Shown here piece after piece: positions 41,431 to 50,992 of a DNA stretch of 64,000 bases. The notes beneath the pieces were generated by a model that did not search any database, had not been told where the DNA came from, and worked only from the letters and a program-made list of their open reading frames with translations. A program made the translations under genes and the position numbers. How positions within the stretch are numbered: the first letter of the stretch is position 1; each line of letters begins with the position of its first letter. This stretch comes from Thermobacillus sp. ZCTH02-B1 (lineage in GTDB: Bacteria > Bacillota > Bacilli > Paenibacillales > Paenibacillaceae): NCBI RefSeq assembly GCF_002159085.1, contig NZ_LZRU01000043.1:1-64000 (forward strand), in the 5' to 3' direction.

Positions 41431-42309
41431 ATGGCGATCAAGCGGTCATTGGGTGAAAAAATCTTTGACGTCTTCAATGTGTTCGTCCTGACGATCGTGT
41501 GCCTGCTTGTCCTCATCCCCGTCATTCACGTGATCGCGGGTTCCTTCAGTTCGACGCAGGCGCTGATCCGGAATCAGGTGTTCCTGCTGCCGGTCGACTT
41601 CAACCTGGACAACTACAAGCTGGTCGTCCAGAACAGGACGTTCTGGAACACGTTCAAGAATTCCGTCCTGCTGGTCGTCGTCGGCACGGCCGTCAACATG
41701 GTCATGACGCTTCTGACGGCCTATCCGTTGTCCAAAAGCTACCTGAGGGGGCGAAAGTTCTTCATCCTGGCGTTCGTGTTCACGATGATTTTCCACGCCC
41801 CGCTCATTCCGACGTACATCCTGATCCGGAACCTCGGATTGCTCGACACATTCTGGGCGCTGGTCATTCCGCCGGCGATCGGGATGTTCAACCTGATGCT
41901 GTGCATCACGTTCTTCCGTTCGCTGCCCGAGGAACTGTTCGAGGCGGCGCGGGTGGACGGCATGAGCGAATATCGCATCCTGTGGCAAATCGCGGTGCCG
42001 ATCTCGATGCCGATCATCGTCACACTGCTGCTCTTTTACTCGGTCAATCACTGGAACAGCTACTTCAACGCCCTCATTTACATCACGGACCGGAAACTGT
42101 ACCCGTTGCAGTTGTATCTCTACCATCTTCTCGCCGAAGCGAACGCGATTGACAACTACCGGGGCGTCACGACCGTCAACCTGGACACTTCGCCGCAGGG
42201 GCTGCAGCTCGCCACGATCGTCGTCGCGACGGTGCCGATCGTCGTCGTCTATCCGTTCCTGCAGAAACATTTCATCAAGGGAGCCATGCTCGGTTCCCTG
42301 AAGGAATAG
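41431..42309 (+). CDS. Carbohydrate ABC transporter permease, YtcP type
   Basis: A 292-aa permease with six membrane segments beginning at IFDVFNVFVLTIVCLLVLIP. EAA loop: LFEAARVDGMSEYRILWQI near residue 169. C-terminus KGAMLGSLKE is typical. It starts 20 bases after the first permease. A GC-rich hairpin lies between it and the binding-protein gene. Confidence 0.92.
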   Translation: MAIKRSLGEKIFDVFNVFVLTIVCLLVLIPVIHVIAGSFSSTQALIRNQVFLLPVDFNLDNYKLVVQNRTFWNTFKNSVLLVVVGTAVNMVMTLLTAYPLSKSYLRGRKFFILAFVFTMIFHAPLIPTYILIRNLGLLDTFWALVIPPAIGMFNLMLCITFFRSLPEELFEAARVDGMSEYRILWQIAVPISMPIIVTLLLFYSVNHWNSYFNALIYITDRKLYPLQLYLYHLLAEANAIDNYRGVTTVNLDTSPQGLQLATIVVATVPIVVVYPFLQKHFIKGAMLGSLKE

Positions 42310-42347
42310 CATTCGTCCCGGCTCCCGACCGGAGATCCGCGGATTCC

Positions 42348-42373
42348 GCCCCGGCCTCCGGAGAAGCCGGGGC
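42348..42373 (+). other. Intergenic hairpin between permease and binding-protein genes
   Basis: GCCCCGGC pairs with GCCGGGGC around a 10-base loop. No T run follows, so it is more likely an RNA-processing or stability element than a terminator. Confidence 0.4.
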
Positions 42374-42500
42374 CGGGGGAATTCCGTCCGAATCATATTA
42401 CCCTGGCGGGAGGTGCATGCGTGACCGTAAATCGTTTGTTGCAGCCGTTAACGCCAACCCATCGAAGCAAACGCAACATCACGGAGGGAAGACTTGGATC

Positions 42501-44093
42501 ATGAAGTGGAGAAGACTCGCCATTCTGGGGGTTGCGCTGATGCTGCTGTTCTCCGCCGCCTGCTCGTCCGGCGGAAACAAAGACAACGGCGCAAGTGGCG
42601 CAAACGGTTCCTCTTCCGCTTCCGGCGACAATGCCGGCGGTTCGGCGTCCGGGTCGGATTCCGGCTCTTCGAACGAACCGGAAGAAATTCCGACGATCAA
42701 GATTCTGACCAGCGACCTGGCGAAGGTAGCGCCGGAAGATCCGTCGAATGACCGCACGATCCAGTACATGGCGGAGAAATCGGGCGTCAATCTGGACATC
42801 ACGTTCATCGCGAACGCGAACTACCACGATCAGGTGCAGCTCAAGTTCGCCGCAAACGAGAAATTCGACGCGTTCCTCGGTTCGGGCCTGAACATCGGCG
42901 TCGCCTCGTTCGCGCGCGAAAAGCTGCTGCCGCTCAACGATCTCATCGAACAATACGGTCCGAATCTCAAGAAGTACATTCCGCAGGAGGCCTGGGACGC
43001 TGTCACCGTCGACGGCAAGATTCTCGGCATCCCGCAGCCGGCCGTCGTCAAGTCGAGCCGCGTCCTGTACGTGCGGAAGGACTGGATGGACAAGCTCGGC
43101 ATCGCGGAATATCCGAAGACGTCCGGCGAGTTCCTCGATCTTTTGCGCGCGTTCCGCGACAACGACATGAACGGCAACGGCGACAAGAGTGACGAACTGC
43201 CGTTCTCCACGCGCCAGGGCTTCAACTGGGTCATGGACCCGATCTGGGGCATGTGGGGCCTGTCACCGATGGGCGGCTACGAATACAACGGCGAGGTCGT
43301 GCCGGGCTTCGCGCATCCGCGCTTCAAGGAGCCGCTCAAGCTGCTGCAGACGATGTACCAGGAAGGGCTCATGGATTCCGAATTCCTGACCAACTCGTCC
43401 TCGATCTGGGCGCAGAAATTCGAATCCGGCCGCGTCGGCGTTCTCGGGTTCCAGCCGGAGTCCGCGTGGACGTTTCACAAGCGCATCTACGACAACGCGG
43501 GCGATCCGAACGTGAACCTGATGGCAATGCCCACGCCGCGCGGCGAAGGCTGGGACGGCCCGGTCGGCGCGGAAATCTACACGGTCGCGCGCACGTATCA
43601 CGTGACGACGGATTCGGAACATCCGGAAGCGGTCGTCAAGTTCTTCGACTGGTTGCTCAGCGAGGAAGGACAGATCTTCACCGAGCTGGGCATCGAGGGC
43701 ATGAACTACACGATCGAGAACGGGCAGATCAAGTACGATCCCGAGTCGGAAGCCCGGGAGCAGACGGAATGGCGCGAAGTATTCCGGATGCATGGCTTCA
43801 ACGAGACGACGTTCGCGGCGAAATATCCGGGCGAACAGGGCGAGAAGCTGCGCCACGCCTTCAACATCGCGAACTCGGAAGGCTTCAGCTCGCTTACGGC
43901 CGACATGCCGCCGCTGGATCAGGAACTGCAGATCCTGCTCGAGAACTCTTTCCAGGAAACGGCCGCGGAAATCGTCGTCAACAACAAGCCCGTCGACGAA
44001 ACCTGGGACAAGTTCATCGAAACGTGGCGGAAACAGGGCGGCGACCGGTTGATCGAAGCCTTGACGAAGTGGTATAACGAGAACAAGTCCTGA
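42501..44093 (+). CDS. Extracellular sugar-binding lipoprotein
   Basis: A 530-aa binding protein. The signal LAILGVALMLLFSAACSS ends in the lipobox SAAC; a Gly/Ser/Asn/Asp linker reaches residue about 60. The two-lobed fold begins with PTIKILTSDLAKVAPEDP. The ATG at 42501 is the only start directly before the signal peptide; GGAGGGA lies 12 bases upstream, which is slightly far. It serves the permeases at 40454 and 41431. Its ligand is unknown; length over 500 aa suggests an oligosaccharide. Confidence 0.9.
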   Translation: MKWRRLAILGVALMLLFSAACSSGGNKDNGASGANGSSSASGDNAGGSASGSDSGSSNEPEEIPTIKILTSDLAKVAPEDPSNDRTIQYMAEKSGVNLDITFIANANYHDQVQLKFAANEKFDAFLGSGLNIGVASFAREKLLPLNDLIEQYGPNLKKYIPQEAWDAVTVDGKILGIPQPAVVKSSRVLYVRKDWMDKLGIAEYPKTSGEFLDLLRAFRDNDMNGNGDKSDELPFSTRQGFNWVMDPIWGMWGLSPMGGYEYNGEVVPGFAHPRFKEPLKLLQTMYQEGLMDSEFLTNSSSIWAQKFESGRVGVLGFQPESAWTFHKRIYDNAGDPNVNLMAMPTPRGEGWDGPVGAEIYTVARTYHVTTDSEHPEAVVKFFDWLLSEEGQIFTELGIEGMNYTIENGQIKYDPESEAREQTEWREVFRMHGFNETTFAAKYPGEQGEKLRHAFNIANSEGFSSLTADMPPLDQELQILLENSFQETAAEIVVNNKPVDETWDKFIETWRKQGGDRLIEALTKWYNENKS

Positions 44094-44126
44094 AGGGAGA
44101 GCCGCTCTCCCTTCCTTTCTTTTCCA
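44092..44126 (+). terminator. Partial terminator between binding protein and sensor kinase genes
   Basis: A perfect 10-bp stem (GAAGGGAGAG with CTCTCCCTTC, loop CCG) is followed by the pyrimidine stretch CTTTCTTTTCC. It starts at the stop codon and would reduce expression of the regulators relative to the importer. Confidence 0.7.
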
Positions 44127-44178
44127 CCATGCGTTTCGGCATGTTGTTCCGTCCGCATCGCCCGGGAGTGAGACCGCC

Positions 44179-45999
44179 GTGAAAGTGCTCGATGCGATTC
44201 GCCGGTCGATCAAATGGAAGCTCGTGACGCTGCTGGCTTCCGTGCTGCTGTCTGTCATCGTGACGATCGTCTTGCTGACTTACCGGATCACCTCGGAGAC
44301 CGTCATCCGCGACGCCGAAGCGCTCGCCAGCCAGATGCTCAGGCAGGTCAACCTCAACCTGAACCAGTATCTGAAGGGCTACCAGCAGAGCTTGCTGTCC
44401 ATCGCCTCGAACCGGGACACCGAGCGCTGGTTCATGGTCGAACCGGGCGACGATCTGGGGTCTTACATCGCGTTTCAGGAGATCGTCCGGAACTATCTGC
44501 AGGTGTTCATCTACCACCATCCCGAAGTGATGTCCCTGACGTTCTACAACACGAACGGCAACGAGATGCATTTCACGAACCAGGACGAGCTTCGGGAGGA
44601 ATACACGTTCGGTGCCGAGCACTACATCGAGCTGCTGGGAAAAAGCAACGACATCCACTATGAAATCACCTTCCCGGAGCACTACAGGCGGAAAAACCAG
44701 CCGGTGCTGACGATGGTGAAGCGCGTGGCGTTCGGCAGGCGCACGGGGTACATCAAGCTCGACGTCGACCTCGGCCCGGCCCTGCGCATCGTGACGGACA
44801 CCAATCCCGGTCTTCCGGGGACGACAATGGTGACCGACGAAAAGGGGGAGATCATCGTCCATCCGGACCTCGGCCTGGTAAAGACCTTCGCGGACGCCGA
44901 CATCGTGCCCCGTCTCGCGGAGACGAGCGGGACCTTTTACCGGGAGGACAGCGGGGAGATCGTCATGTTCCAGACCGTCCCGGCCACGGGATGGAAGGCG
45001 TTGGCCGTCATCCCGTATTACGAGTTTGCGAAAAACGAGCTCTACATCCGGAAGGTCACCATCGCGACCCTCCTGGTCGGCCTCGCGCTGTCGCTCGTGA
45101 TCGTGTTCGCGGTCGTGTCCTCCGTCACGCGCAGGATCGGGCTACTCCGGGTGGCAATCAGCCGCGTCAAGATCGGCGATCTGGGCGTGCGGGTGCCGGC
45201 CGCCGGCAACGACGAACTGGCGGATCTCGGCCACGCGTTCAACCTTATGCTCGACCGGCTGAATGATTCGGTGCAGGAGCTCGCGGAGACGCGGATGCGC
45301 CAGCGGGCGGCGACGATGTCGGCGCTCCAGTCGCAGATCGACTCCCATTTTCTCTACAACAGCCTGGAGACGATCAACGCGATGGCCAACCTGGCGGGCC
45401 ACCGGGACATCGAACGGGTCGCGGTGGCGCTGTCGCGGATGCTCCGGTACACCTCCGATTACCGGAAGATGTTCGTCACCGTCGAAGACGAGCTCCGGCA
45501 TCTCGGGCACTATCTGGACATCTGCCGGATCCGCTACGGCGACAAGCTGATCTTCGCGATCGAAGCCGAGGACGAATGCCGCCGGTCGAAATGCCTCAAG
45601 GCGATCATCCAGCCGTTGGTCGAGAACAGCATCCGGCACAACCTCGACGTGAACGGACGGCCGCTTCGCCTGGAGATCCGCGTCCGGCGCGCGGAACCCG
45701 GCCATGTGCGGATTGACATTCTCGACGACGGGACCGGATTTGCGCAGGAGAAGCTCACGCGACTGCGGGAGAGGATCGCGAGCCTGAGCTCGCGGCCGCT
45801 CGGCGAGCACGCGGGCGGCGTCGGGTTGCTCAACGTCCATTTCCGGATCCGCGTCTGCCACGCGTCGGATCCGCTGGCCGGCGTGTCCGTCTCGAACCGC
45901 GAGGGCGGAAGGGGAGCGGCGGTTACGGTCATGTTTCCCATCGAGTACGATCGTGAAATCACGGAGGACGGCGATGAAACGCATTCTGATCGTGGATGA
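44179..45999 (+). CDS. Sensor histidine kinase, YesM type
   Basis: A 606-aa membrane kinase. Membrane segment 1 lies at about 16-36 (LVTLLASVLLSVIVTIVLLT), an outward Cache-like sensing domain to about residue 290, membrane segment 2 at about 293-315 (VTIATLLVGLALSLVIVFAV), HAMP linker, then the His_kinase block LQSQIDSHFLYNSLETINAM with His390 as phosphorylation site, and an ATPase domain with IIQPLVENSIRHNLD (N box) and DILDDGTGFA (G1). GTG at 44179 follows GGGAGTGAG. Its gene overlaps the response regulator gene by 26 bases. The pair should sense extracellular sugar or membrane state and control the importer operon beside it. Confidence 0.9.
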   Translation: MKVLDAIRRSIKWKLVTLLASVLLSVIVTIVLLTYRITSETVIRDAEALASQMLRQVNLNLNQYLKGYQQSLLSIASNRDTERWFMVEPGDDLGSYIAFQEIVRNYLQVFIYHHPEVMSLTFYNTNGNEMHFTNQDELREEYTFGAEHYIELLGKSNDIHYEITFPEHYRRKNQPVLTMVKRVAFGRRTGYIKLDVDLGPALRIVTDTNPGLPGTTMVTDEKGEIIVHPDLGLVKTFADADIVPRLAETSGTFYREDSGEIVMFQTVPATGWKALAVIPYYEFAKNELYIRKVTIATLLVGLALSLVIVFAVVSSVTRRIGLLRVAISRVKIGDLGVRVPAAGNDELADLGHAFNLMLDRLNDSVQELAETRMRQRAATMSALQSQIDSHFLYNSLETINAMANLAGHRDIERVAVALSRMLRYTSDYRKMFVTVEDELRHLGHYLDICRIRYGDKLIFAIEAEDECRRSKCLKAIIQPLVENSIRHNLDVNGRPLRLEIRVRRAEPGHVRIDILDDGTGFAQEKLTRLRERIASLSSRPLGEHAGGVGLLNVHFRIRVCHASDPLAGVSVSNREGGRGAAVTVMFPIEYDREITEDGDETHSDRG

Positions 46000-47065
46000 C
46001 GAACCGATCATCCGGCTCAGTCTGGCCAAGAAGGCCGGAGCGTGCGGCGAGGGGGCTGTCGTGGCCGGCGTCGCGAGCGACGGCCGCGAGGCGCTGGACT
46101 GGCTGGAAGCCCATTACGCGGATCTCTGCATCACGGACGTCAAGATGCCCGTGATGAACGGGCTGGAGCTGATCCGCGCGATCCGCGAGCGCCATCCCTG
46201 GATGCGTTGCGTCGTGGTGTCGAGCTACGGCGAGTTTGAATTTGTGAAGCGGAGCCTGGAGCTCGACGTCGTCGATTACGTGCTCAAGCCGGTCGACTCC
46301 GACGAACTGGAGAAGGTCATGTCCAGGGCGTTCGCGGAGATCGACCGAAGCCGCAGGGATGAGGCCGCGCGGCTCCTGATCGGCAAGTTGCCGCTGCACC
46401 GGGACATGCTCGAACGCTGGGTGCAGACGATGGAGACGCTGCAGTCCGGCCAGGTGCCGCTGCTCGTCGTCGACACGCTCGCGATGATGGAGGATTGGCT
46501 CGACGGCAGGTATCATCTCCTTCCCGAATTGGCGGGCGGATGGTTGGACGTCGTGCATGAAACGCTGTTCAAGGAAAGCAGATGCGAGCCGGATCCGGCC
46601 GTTCCCGGAGAGATCGCGAAATCGTTCGAGCGGCTCGAGCGGAACCGGGTCCGCACCTGGTTTCGGGCGAGCGCGGCCGGCGTACTGGAAGCGGGGGCGG
46701 TCCGGTTGATCGACTGCGCGGCGAAGCGGCGAAGCCTCAAGGGTTCACGCCTCATCGCGCAGGTCAAGGAATATGTCGACAAGCATTACGCCGAGCGGAT
46801 CACGCTGCAGGACGTGGCCGACGCGCTCATGGTAAGCCGGACGTATCTGGCGAGCCAGTTCAAGCAGGAGACCGGCATGACGTTCCTGAACTATCTCGTA
46901 TCCGTCCGGATGGAGCGGGCGCGCGAACTGCTGCTCAACACCCCGATGAAGGTCTACGAGATCACGTCGTCCGTCGGATACGAGGACACGATTCATTTTT
47001 CCAGGCTGTTCAGGGAATATTACGGTCTCAACCCGATGGAATACAAGAAGCGGATGGGAGGGTGA
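45974..47065 (+). CDS. Response regulator with AraC-type DNA-binding domain, YesN type
   Basis: A 363-aa regulator. The receiver domain shows the acidic pair in ILIVDDEP (Asp8, Asp9), the phosphoryl site Asp55 in CITDVKMPVMNG, and the Lys in VLKPVDSDEL near 105. The C-terminal AraC domain (about 265-360) has TLQDVADALMVSRTYLASQF and ITSSVGYEDTIHFSRLFREY. ATG at 45974 follows GGAGGACG. The partner kinase is encoded just upstream with overlapping ends. Confidence 0.9.
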   Translation: MKRILIVDDEPIIRLSLAKKAGACGEGAVVAGVASDGREALDWLEAHYADLCITDVKMPVMNGLELIRAIRERHPWMRCVVVSSYGEFEFVKRSLELDVVDYVLKPVDSDELEKVMSRAFAEIDRSRRDEAARLLIGKLPLHRDMLERWVQTMETLQSGQVPLLVVDTLAMMEDWLDGRYHLLPELAGGWLDVVHETLFKESRCEPDPAVPGEIAKSFERLERNRVRTWFRASAAGVLEAGAVRLIDCAAKRRSLKGSRLIAQVKEYVDKHYAERITLQDVADALMVSRTYLASQFKQETGMTFLNYLVSVRMERARELLLNTPMKVYEITSSVGYEDTIHFSRLFREYYGLNPMEYKKRMGG

Positions 47066-47094
47066 AGCGCGGCGCGGCCTGTTTTTTTGCCGAA

Positions 47095-47122
47095 TTAAAG
47101 ACGATAAAAAGACTTGTCTTTA
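47095..47122. promoter_or_regulatory. Regulon operator, site B
   Basis: TTAAAGAC, GATAAAAAGAC, TTGTCTTTA: same layout as site A, with 25 of 28 bases identical by direct comparison. Half-sites at 47097 and 47108, inverted half at 47116-47121. Confidence 0.8.
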
Positions 47123-47143
47123 TATGTTTGAAGGCGCTATGAT
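47114..47143 (+). promoter_or_regulatory. Promoter of the 47181-54685 operon
   Basis: TTGTCT (47114-47119), 18-bp spacer, TATGAT (47138-47143). The -35 lies inside operator B, as at sites A and C. Confidence 0.6.
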
Positions 47144-47180
47144 GGGGATGGGAGTTCCCGGCGTGCAGAGGAGGAGAGAC

Positions 47181-48197
47181 ATGAGAAGCATCGGGGAGCT
47201 GGAAGACAAGCTGACGGAACCGTATGAGGAGCTGATCCGGGATCTCGCCGGCGTCGACGGCGACATCCTGATTCTCGGAGCGGGCGGCAAGATGGGACCG
47301 AGCCTCGCGAAGCTCGCGGTGCGCGCGATCCGCGAAGGCGGGCTCAACAAACGGGTCATCGCCGTGTCGCGCTTCTCCGATTCCGCGGTTCGCGGGGATC
47401 TGGAGCAAAGCGGCGTCGAGGTCATTTCCGCCGACATCCTGAACGAAGAGGAGCTCCGGAGCCTGCCGGACGCCGCCAACGTGATCTACATGGTCGGCTA
47501 CAAGTTCGGCACGACGGGCCGGGAGCACCTGGCGTGGGCGATGAACACCTACCTGCCCGGACGGGTGGCCGAGCGGTACAGGCATTCCCGCATCGTCGTC
47601 TTTTCGTCGGGTAACGTCTACCCGTTCACGTCGATCCACGGCGGGGGCGCGGACGAGGGGACGCCTCCGGAACCGGTCGGCGAATACGCGCAATCGTGCC
47701 TGGGCCGCGAGCGGATTTTCACGTACCACTCACACAAGAACGGCACGCCGATGCTCATCTACCGGCTGAACTACGCGATCGACATGCGCTACGGGGTGCT
47801 GCTCGACATCGCGCAGGCGGTATACGAGGGGCGGCCGATCGATCTCACGATGGGCCACGCGAACGTGATCTGGCAGGGGGACGCGAACGCGATCGCGCTG
47901 CGCTGCCTCACCCGGTGCGCGGCGCCGCCGGAGATCCTGAACGTGACCGGTCCGGAGACGCTGTCGGTACGCTGGGCTGCGCGGAAATTCGGCGAGCGGT
48001 TCGGCAGGGAGCCGGTCTTCGAAGGCGCCGAATCGGAGACGGCGCTGCTCAGCAACGCGGCGAAGTGCTTCCAATGGTTCGGCTATCCGAGGGTCTCGCT
48101 GCTCGAGATGATCGACTGGGTCGCCGAATGGGTGCAGGCCGGCGGCGTGACCTGGAACAAGCCGACGCATTTCCAGGAGAGGAAGGGGAAGTTCTGA
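47181..48197 (+). CDS. NAD-dependent epimerase/dehydratase-like protein, active site atypical
   Basis: A 338-aa protein of the extended SDR fold. The nucleotide loop is ILILGAGGKMGPSLAKLAV (residues 36-54), a variant of G-x-x-G-x-x-G. SSGNVYPFTSIHG near 141 corresponds to the conserved Ser region. The usual Tyr-x-x-x-Lys pair appears as EYAQSCLGRERI near 166, so the Tyr is present and the Lys position holds Cys or Arg. ATG at 47181 follows AGAGGAGGAGAG. First gene of the operon downstream of site B. It probably oxidises, epimerises or dehydrates a sugar or related compound. Confidence 0.8.
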   Translation: MRSIGELEDKLTEPYEELIRDLAGVDGDILILGAGGKMGPSLAKLAVRAIREGGLNKRVIAVSRFSDSAVRGDLEQSGVEVISADILNEEELRSLPDAANVIYMVGYKFGTTGREHLAWAMNTYLPGRVAERYRHSRIVVFSSGNVYPFTSIHGGGADEGTPPEPVGEYAQSCLGRERIFTYHSHKNGTPMLIYRLNYAIDMRYGVLLDIAQAVYEGRPIDLTMGHANVIWQGDANAIALRCLTRCAAPPEILNVTGPETLSVRWAARKFGERFGREPVFEGAESETALLSNAAKCFQWFGYPRVSLLEMIDWVAEWVQAGGVTWNKPTHFQERKGKF

Positions 48198-48198
48198 C

Positions 48199-49272
48199 AT
48201 GACGCAAGCAACCCGAACGCTGTCGCCCGAGAAAATGCGGGCGCTGCACGACGGTCTCGTCATCCCCGCCCATCCCCTCGCGCTCGATGAGAACCGCAGG
48301 CTCGACGAGCGCCGTCAACGGGCGCTCACGCGCTATTACATCGCCGCAGGCGCCGGCGGCGTCGCGGTCGGGGTGCACTCGACCCAGTTCGAAATCCGGG
48401 ATCCCGAGCACAATCTGCTCGAGCCCGTGCTGCGGCTCGCTGCGGAGGAAGTCGAGCGGGCGGGACTCGATCGCCCGTTCCTGAAGATCGCGGGCATCTG
48501 CGGCCCGACGAAGCAGGCGCTCAAGGAGGCGGAGCTCGCCGTCTCGCTCGGCTACGACGCCGGCCTGCTCAGCATGGGCGGCCTCGCCGACTGGAGCGAG
48601 GAGGCGCTGCTCGAGCGGACGCGCGAGGTGGCGCGGTTGCTGCCCGTGTTCGGGTTCTATCTGCAGCCCGCCGTCGGGGGCCGGGTCTTCTCCTACGACT
48701 TCTGGCGGCGGCTGGCCGACATTCCGAACGTCGTGGCCATCAAGATCGCGCCGTTCAACCGCTATCAGACACTCGACGTCGTGCGCGCCGTCTGCATGTC
48801 CGACCGGCGCGACGAGATCGCACTGTACACCGGCAACGACGACAACATCGTCGTCGACCTGCTGACGACGTTTGAGTTCGACGCAAACGGCGTCAAGGTC
48901 CGCAAATCCATCGTCGGCGGCCTGCTCGGCCACTGGGCGGTCTGGACGAAGAAGGCCGTCGAGCTGCTGGAAGAGATCAAGCGGGTGCGCGGACGGGACG
49001 AGATTCCGAGCGAACTGCTCACCCGGGCTGCCCAGGTGACGGACGCGAACGCCGCGTTCTTCGATCCCGCCCACGGTTTCGCCGGGTGCATCCCGGGCAT
49101 CCATGAGGTGCTCCGCCGGCAGGGGCTGATGCGCGGCATCTGGTGCCTGAACCCGCACGAGACGCTGTCGCCCGGACAGGCGGAGGAAATCGACCGCGTC
49201 TGCCGCGCCTACCCGCATCTCAACGACGACGACTTCGTCGCCGCGCACCTCGGCGAGTGGCTGGACGGCTGA
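48199..49272 (+). CDS. Dihydrodipicolinate synthase family protein (lyase/aldolase)
   Basis: A 357-aa TIM-barrel protein of the DHDPS/N-acetylneuraminate lyase superfamily. The family's Schiff-base region is seen as NVVAIKIAPFNRYQTLDVV with Lys near 185; ITGYCGPTKQALKEAELAV-like and GYDAGLLSMGGL segments match strands 3-4. The protein is longer than usual (about 300 aa) and its N-terminus VIPAHPLALDENRRLDERRQ replaces the common VTPF motif. Members cleave 2-keto acids to pyruvate plus an aldehyde. One base separates it from the epimerase-like gene. With serine dehydratase next, pyruvate-forming steps may converge here. Confidence 0.85.
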   Translation: MTQATRTLSPEKMRALHDGLVIPAHPLALDENRRLDERRQRALTRYYIAAGAGGVAVGVHSTQFEIRDPEHNLLEPVLRLAAEEVERAGLDRPFLKIAGICGPTKQALKEAELAVSLGYDAGLLSMGGLADWSEEALLERTREVARLLPVFGFYLQPAVGGRVFSYDFWRRLADIPNVVAIKIAPFNRYQTLDVVRAVCMSDRRDEIALYTGNDDNIVVDLLTTFEFDANGVKVRKSIVGGLLGHWAVWTKKAVELLEEIKRVRGRDEIPSELLTRAAQVTDANAAFFDPAHGFAGCIPGIHEVLRRQGLMRGIWCLNPHETLSPGQAEEIDRVCRAYPHLNDDDFVAAHLGEWLDG

Positions 49273-49300
49273 TCCGCGGACCGGAGCGGGTGGAACGGAA

Positions 49301-49993
49301 ATGCGGTACAGGGACGTCTTCTCGATCATCGGTCCGAGCATGGTGGGGCCGTCCAGCTCGCATACCGCCGGAGCCGTCAGGCTCGGTCTGACGGCCCGGG
49401 CCCTGTTCGGCGGGACGCCGGAGGAGGCGGAGATCGCGTTGTACGGATCGTTCGCCGCCACGGGGCGCGGCCACGGTACCGATCTCGCGATCGCGGCGGG
49501 CATCCTCGGATTCGGCCCCGACGACGAGCGGATCCGGGACGCATTCCGCCACGCGGAGGAAGCGGGCGTCCGCCTGCGCTTCCGCACGGCGCACCGGCCG
49601 AACGTGCACCCGAACACGGCGACGATCCGCCTGCGCGGCGGCGGCCGGGAGATCGGCGTAACGGGATGTTCGTACGGCGGCGGCAACATCGCAATCACGG
49701 AAGTGGACCGGTTCGAGGTGAAATTTTCGGCCGACTATCCCACCGTATTGGTGTTCCACGAGGACCGGCCCTCCATGATCGCGGAAATTGCGGAAATCCT
49801 CGCCGCTTCCGGCGTCAACATCGGCTACATGGAAGTCGACCGCACGGTGCGGCGCGGGAGCGCGCTGACGGTGATGGAGCTGGACCAGGAGCCCGGTGCC
49901 GGCGCGATCGGGCGGATCGCGGGGCTGGACGGCGTCAGCCGGGTATGCGCCGTTCCGCCTGTCGGCAGGGCGGCGGGCGGAACCGACGCCTGA
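49301..49993 (+). CDS. sdaAB: L-serine dehydratase, beta subunit
   Basis: A 230-aa protein with the family start DVFSIIGPSMVGPSSSHTAG (residues 5-24), a middle FGSFAATGRGHGTDLAI-like block and a C-terminal ACT domain (PTVLVFHEDRPSMIAEIAEI onward). With the alpha subunit at 50104 it deaminates L-serine to pyruvate and ammonia with a 4Fe-4S cluster. Two-subunit enzymes of this kind are usual in Firmicutes. ATG at 49301 follows GGTGGAACGG. The downstream gap of 110 bases holds no other gene. Confidence 0.92.
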   Translation: MRYRDVFSIIGPSMVGPSSSHTAGAVRLGLTARALFGGTPEEAEIALYGSFAATGRGHGTDLAIAAGILGFGPDDERIRDAFRHAEEAGVRLRFRTAHRPNVHPNTATIRLRGGGREIGVTGCSYGGGNIAITEVDRFEVKFSADYPTVLVFHEDRPSMIAEIAEILAASGVNIGYMEVDRTVRRGSALTVMELDQEPGAGAIGRIAGLDGVSRVCAVPPVGRAAGGTDA

Positions 49994-50103
49994 AGCGCGG
50001 CGCGTTTCGGCCCGGGGTCCGCGGTTGACGCGTGGCGCGCGGGCGCTTCGGCTTCTGTGATCCGACCGAGGGTACGCATGAAATGCGAAGGGGGCGAAAC
50101 CGG

Positions 50104-50991
50104 ATGAGATTTTCGACCCTTCAGGATCTCGTCCTGCTGTGCGAACGGGAGGGCGTTCCGATCGGCCGGCTGATGCTCGGGGAGCAGGCGCGGGAGACGG
50201 ACGAGCCGGAGGATCGGGTTTTCGAGCGGATGCGCGGCTATTACCGCGTGATGAAGGAGGCCGTGCGCAAGGGAATCGAGGAGGCGCCGGTGTCGCGCAG
50301 CGGACTGACGGGCGGCGACGCCCGCCGGGTCCGCGACTACCTGGACGCCGGCGCTTCCGCCCTCGGTGCTGACGCGGGCAAGGCGATGGCCTACGCCCTG
50401 GCCGTGTCCGAGGTGAACGCCTCGATGGGGCGGATCGTCGCGACGCCGACGGCTGGCTCGTGTGGCGTCATCCCGGGCGTGTTCGTGAGCGCCCAGGAGC
50501 GGTTCGGTTGGAGCGACGACGACATGGTGTACGGCCTGTTCTGCGCCGGCGCCATCGGGTACGTGATCGCGAACAACGCCTTCATCTCGGGCGCGGAGGG
50601 TGGCTGCCAGGCAGAGATTGGCTCGGCCATCGCGATGGCGGCCGGCGCCCTGACCGAGTTGCGCGGCGGCACGCCGGAGCAGGCGGTGCACGCGGTCGGG
50701 CTCGCGCTCAAGAACTCGCTTGGCCTCGTCTGCGACCCGGTGGCCGGGCTCGTCGAGGTGCCGTGCATCGTCCGCAACGGCCTCGGTGCGGTGACGGCGT
50801 TGGCCGCCTCCGACATGGCGCTGGCCGGCGTGCGGAGCGTCATCCCATCCGACGAGGTGATCGGCGCCATGCTGGAGATCGGCAGCCTGATGCCCGAGGC
50901 GTACCGGGAAACCGCGAGGGGCGGCCTCGCCCGCACGCCGACCGGCAGGAAAATCGCGCAGGATATCCGCCTGGAAAGAAGGAATTCCTGA
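50104..50991 (+). CDS. sdaAA: L-serine dehydratase, alpha subunit
   Basis: A 295-aa subunit. Cysteines expected to hold the 4Fe-4S cluster are seen in TPTAGSCGVIPG (near 121), GAEGGCQAEIGSA (near 165) and VCDPVAGLVEVPCIVRNG (near 212). It catalyses L-serine to pyruvate and ammonia together with the beta subunit. ATG at 50104 follows AAGGGGGCG; upstream in-frame residues have no family similarity. It is followed by one base and the M20 amidohydrolase. Confidence 0.92.
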   Translation: MRFSTLQDLVLLCEREGVPIGRLMLGEQARETDEPEDRVFERMRGYYRVMKEAVRKGIEEAPVSRSGLTGGDARRVRDYLDAGASALGADAGKAMAYALAVSEVNASMGRIVATPTAGSCGVIPGVFVSAQERFGWSDDDMVYGLFCAGAIGYVIANNAFISGAEGGCQAEIGSAIAMAAGALTELRGGTPEQAVHAVGLALKNSLGLVCDPVAGLVEVPCIVRNGLGAVTALAASDMALAGVRSVIPSDEVIGAMLEIGSLMPEAYRETARGGLARTPTGRKIAQDIRLERRNS

Positions 50992-50992
50992 C

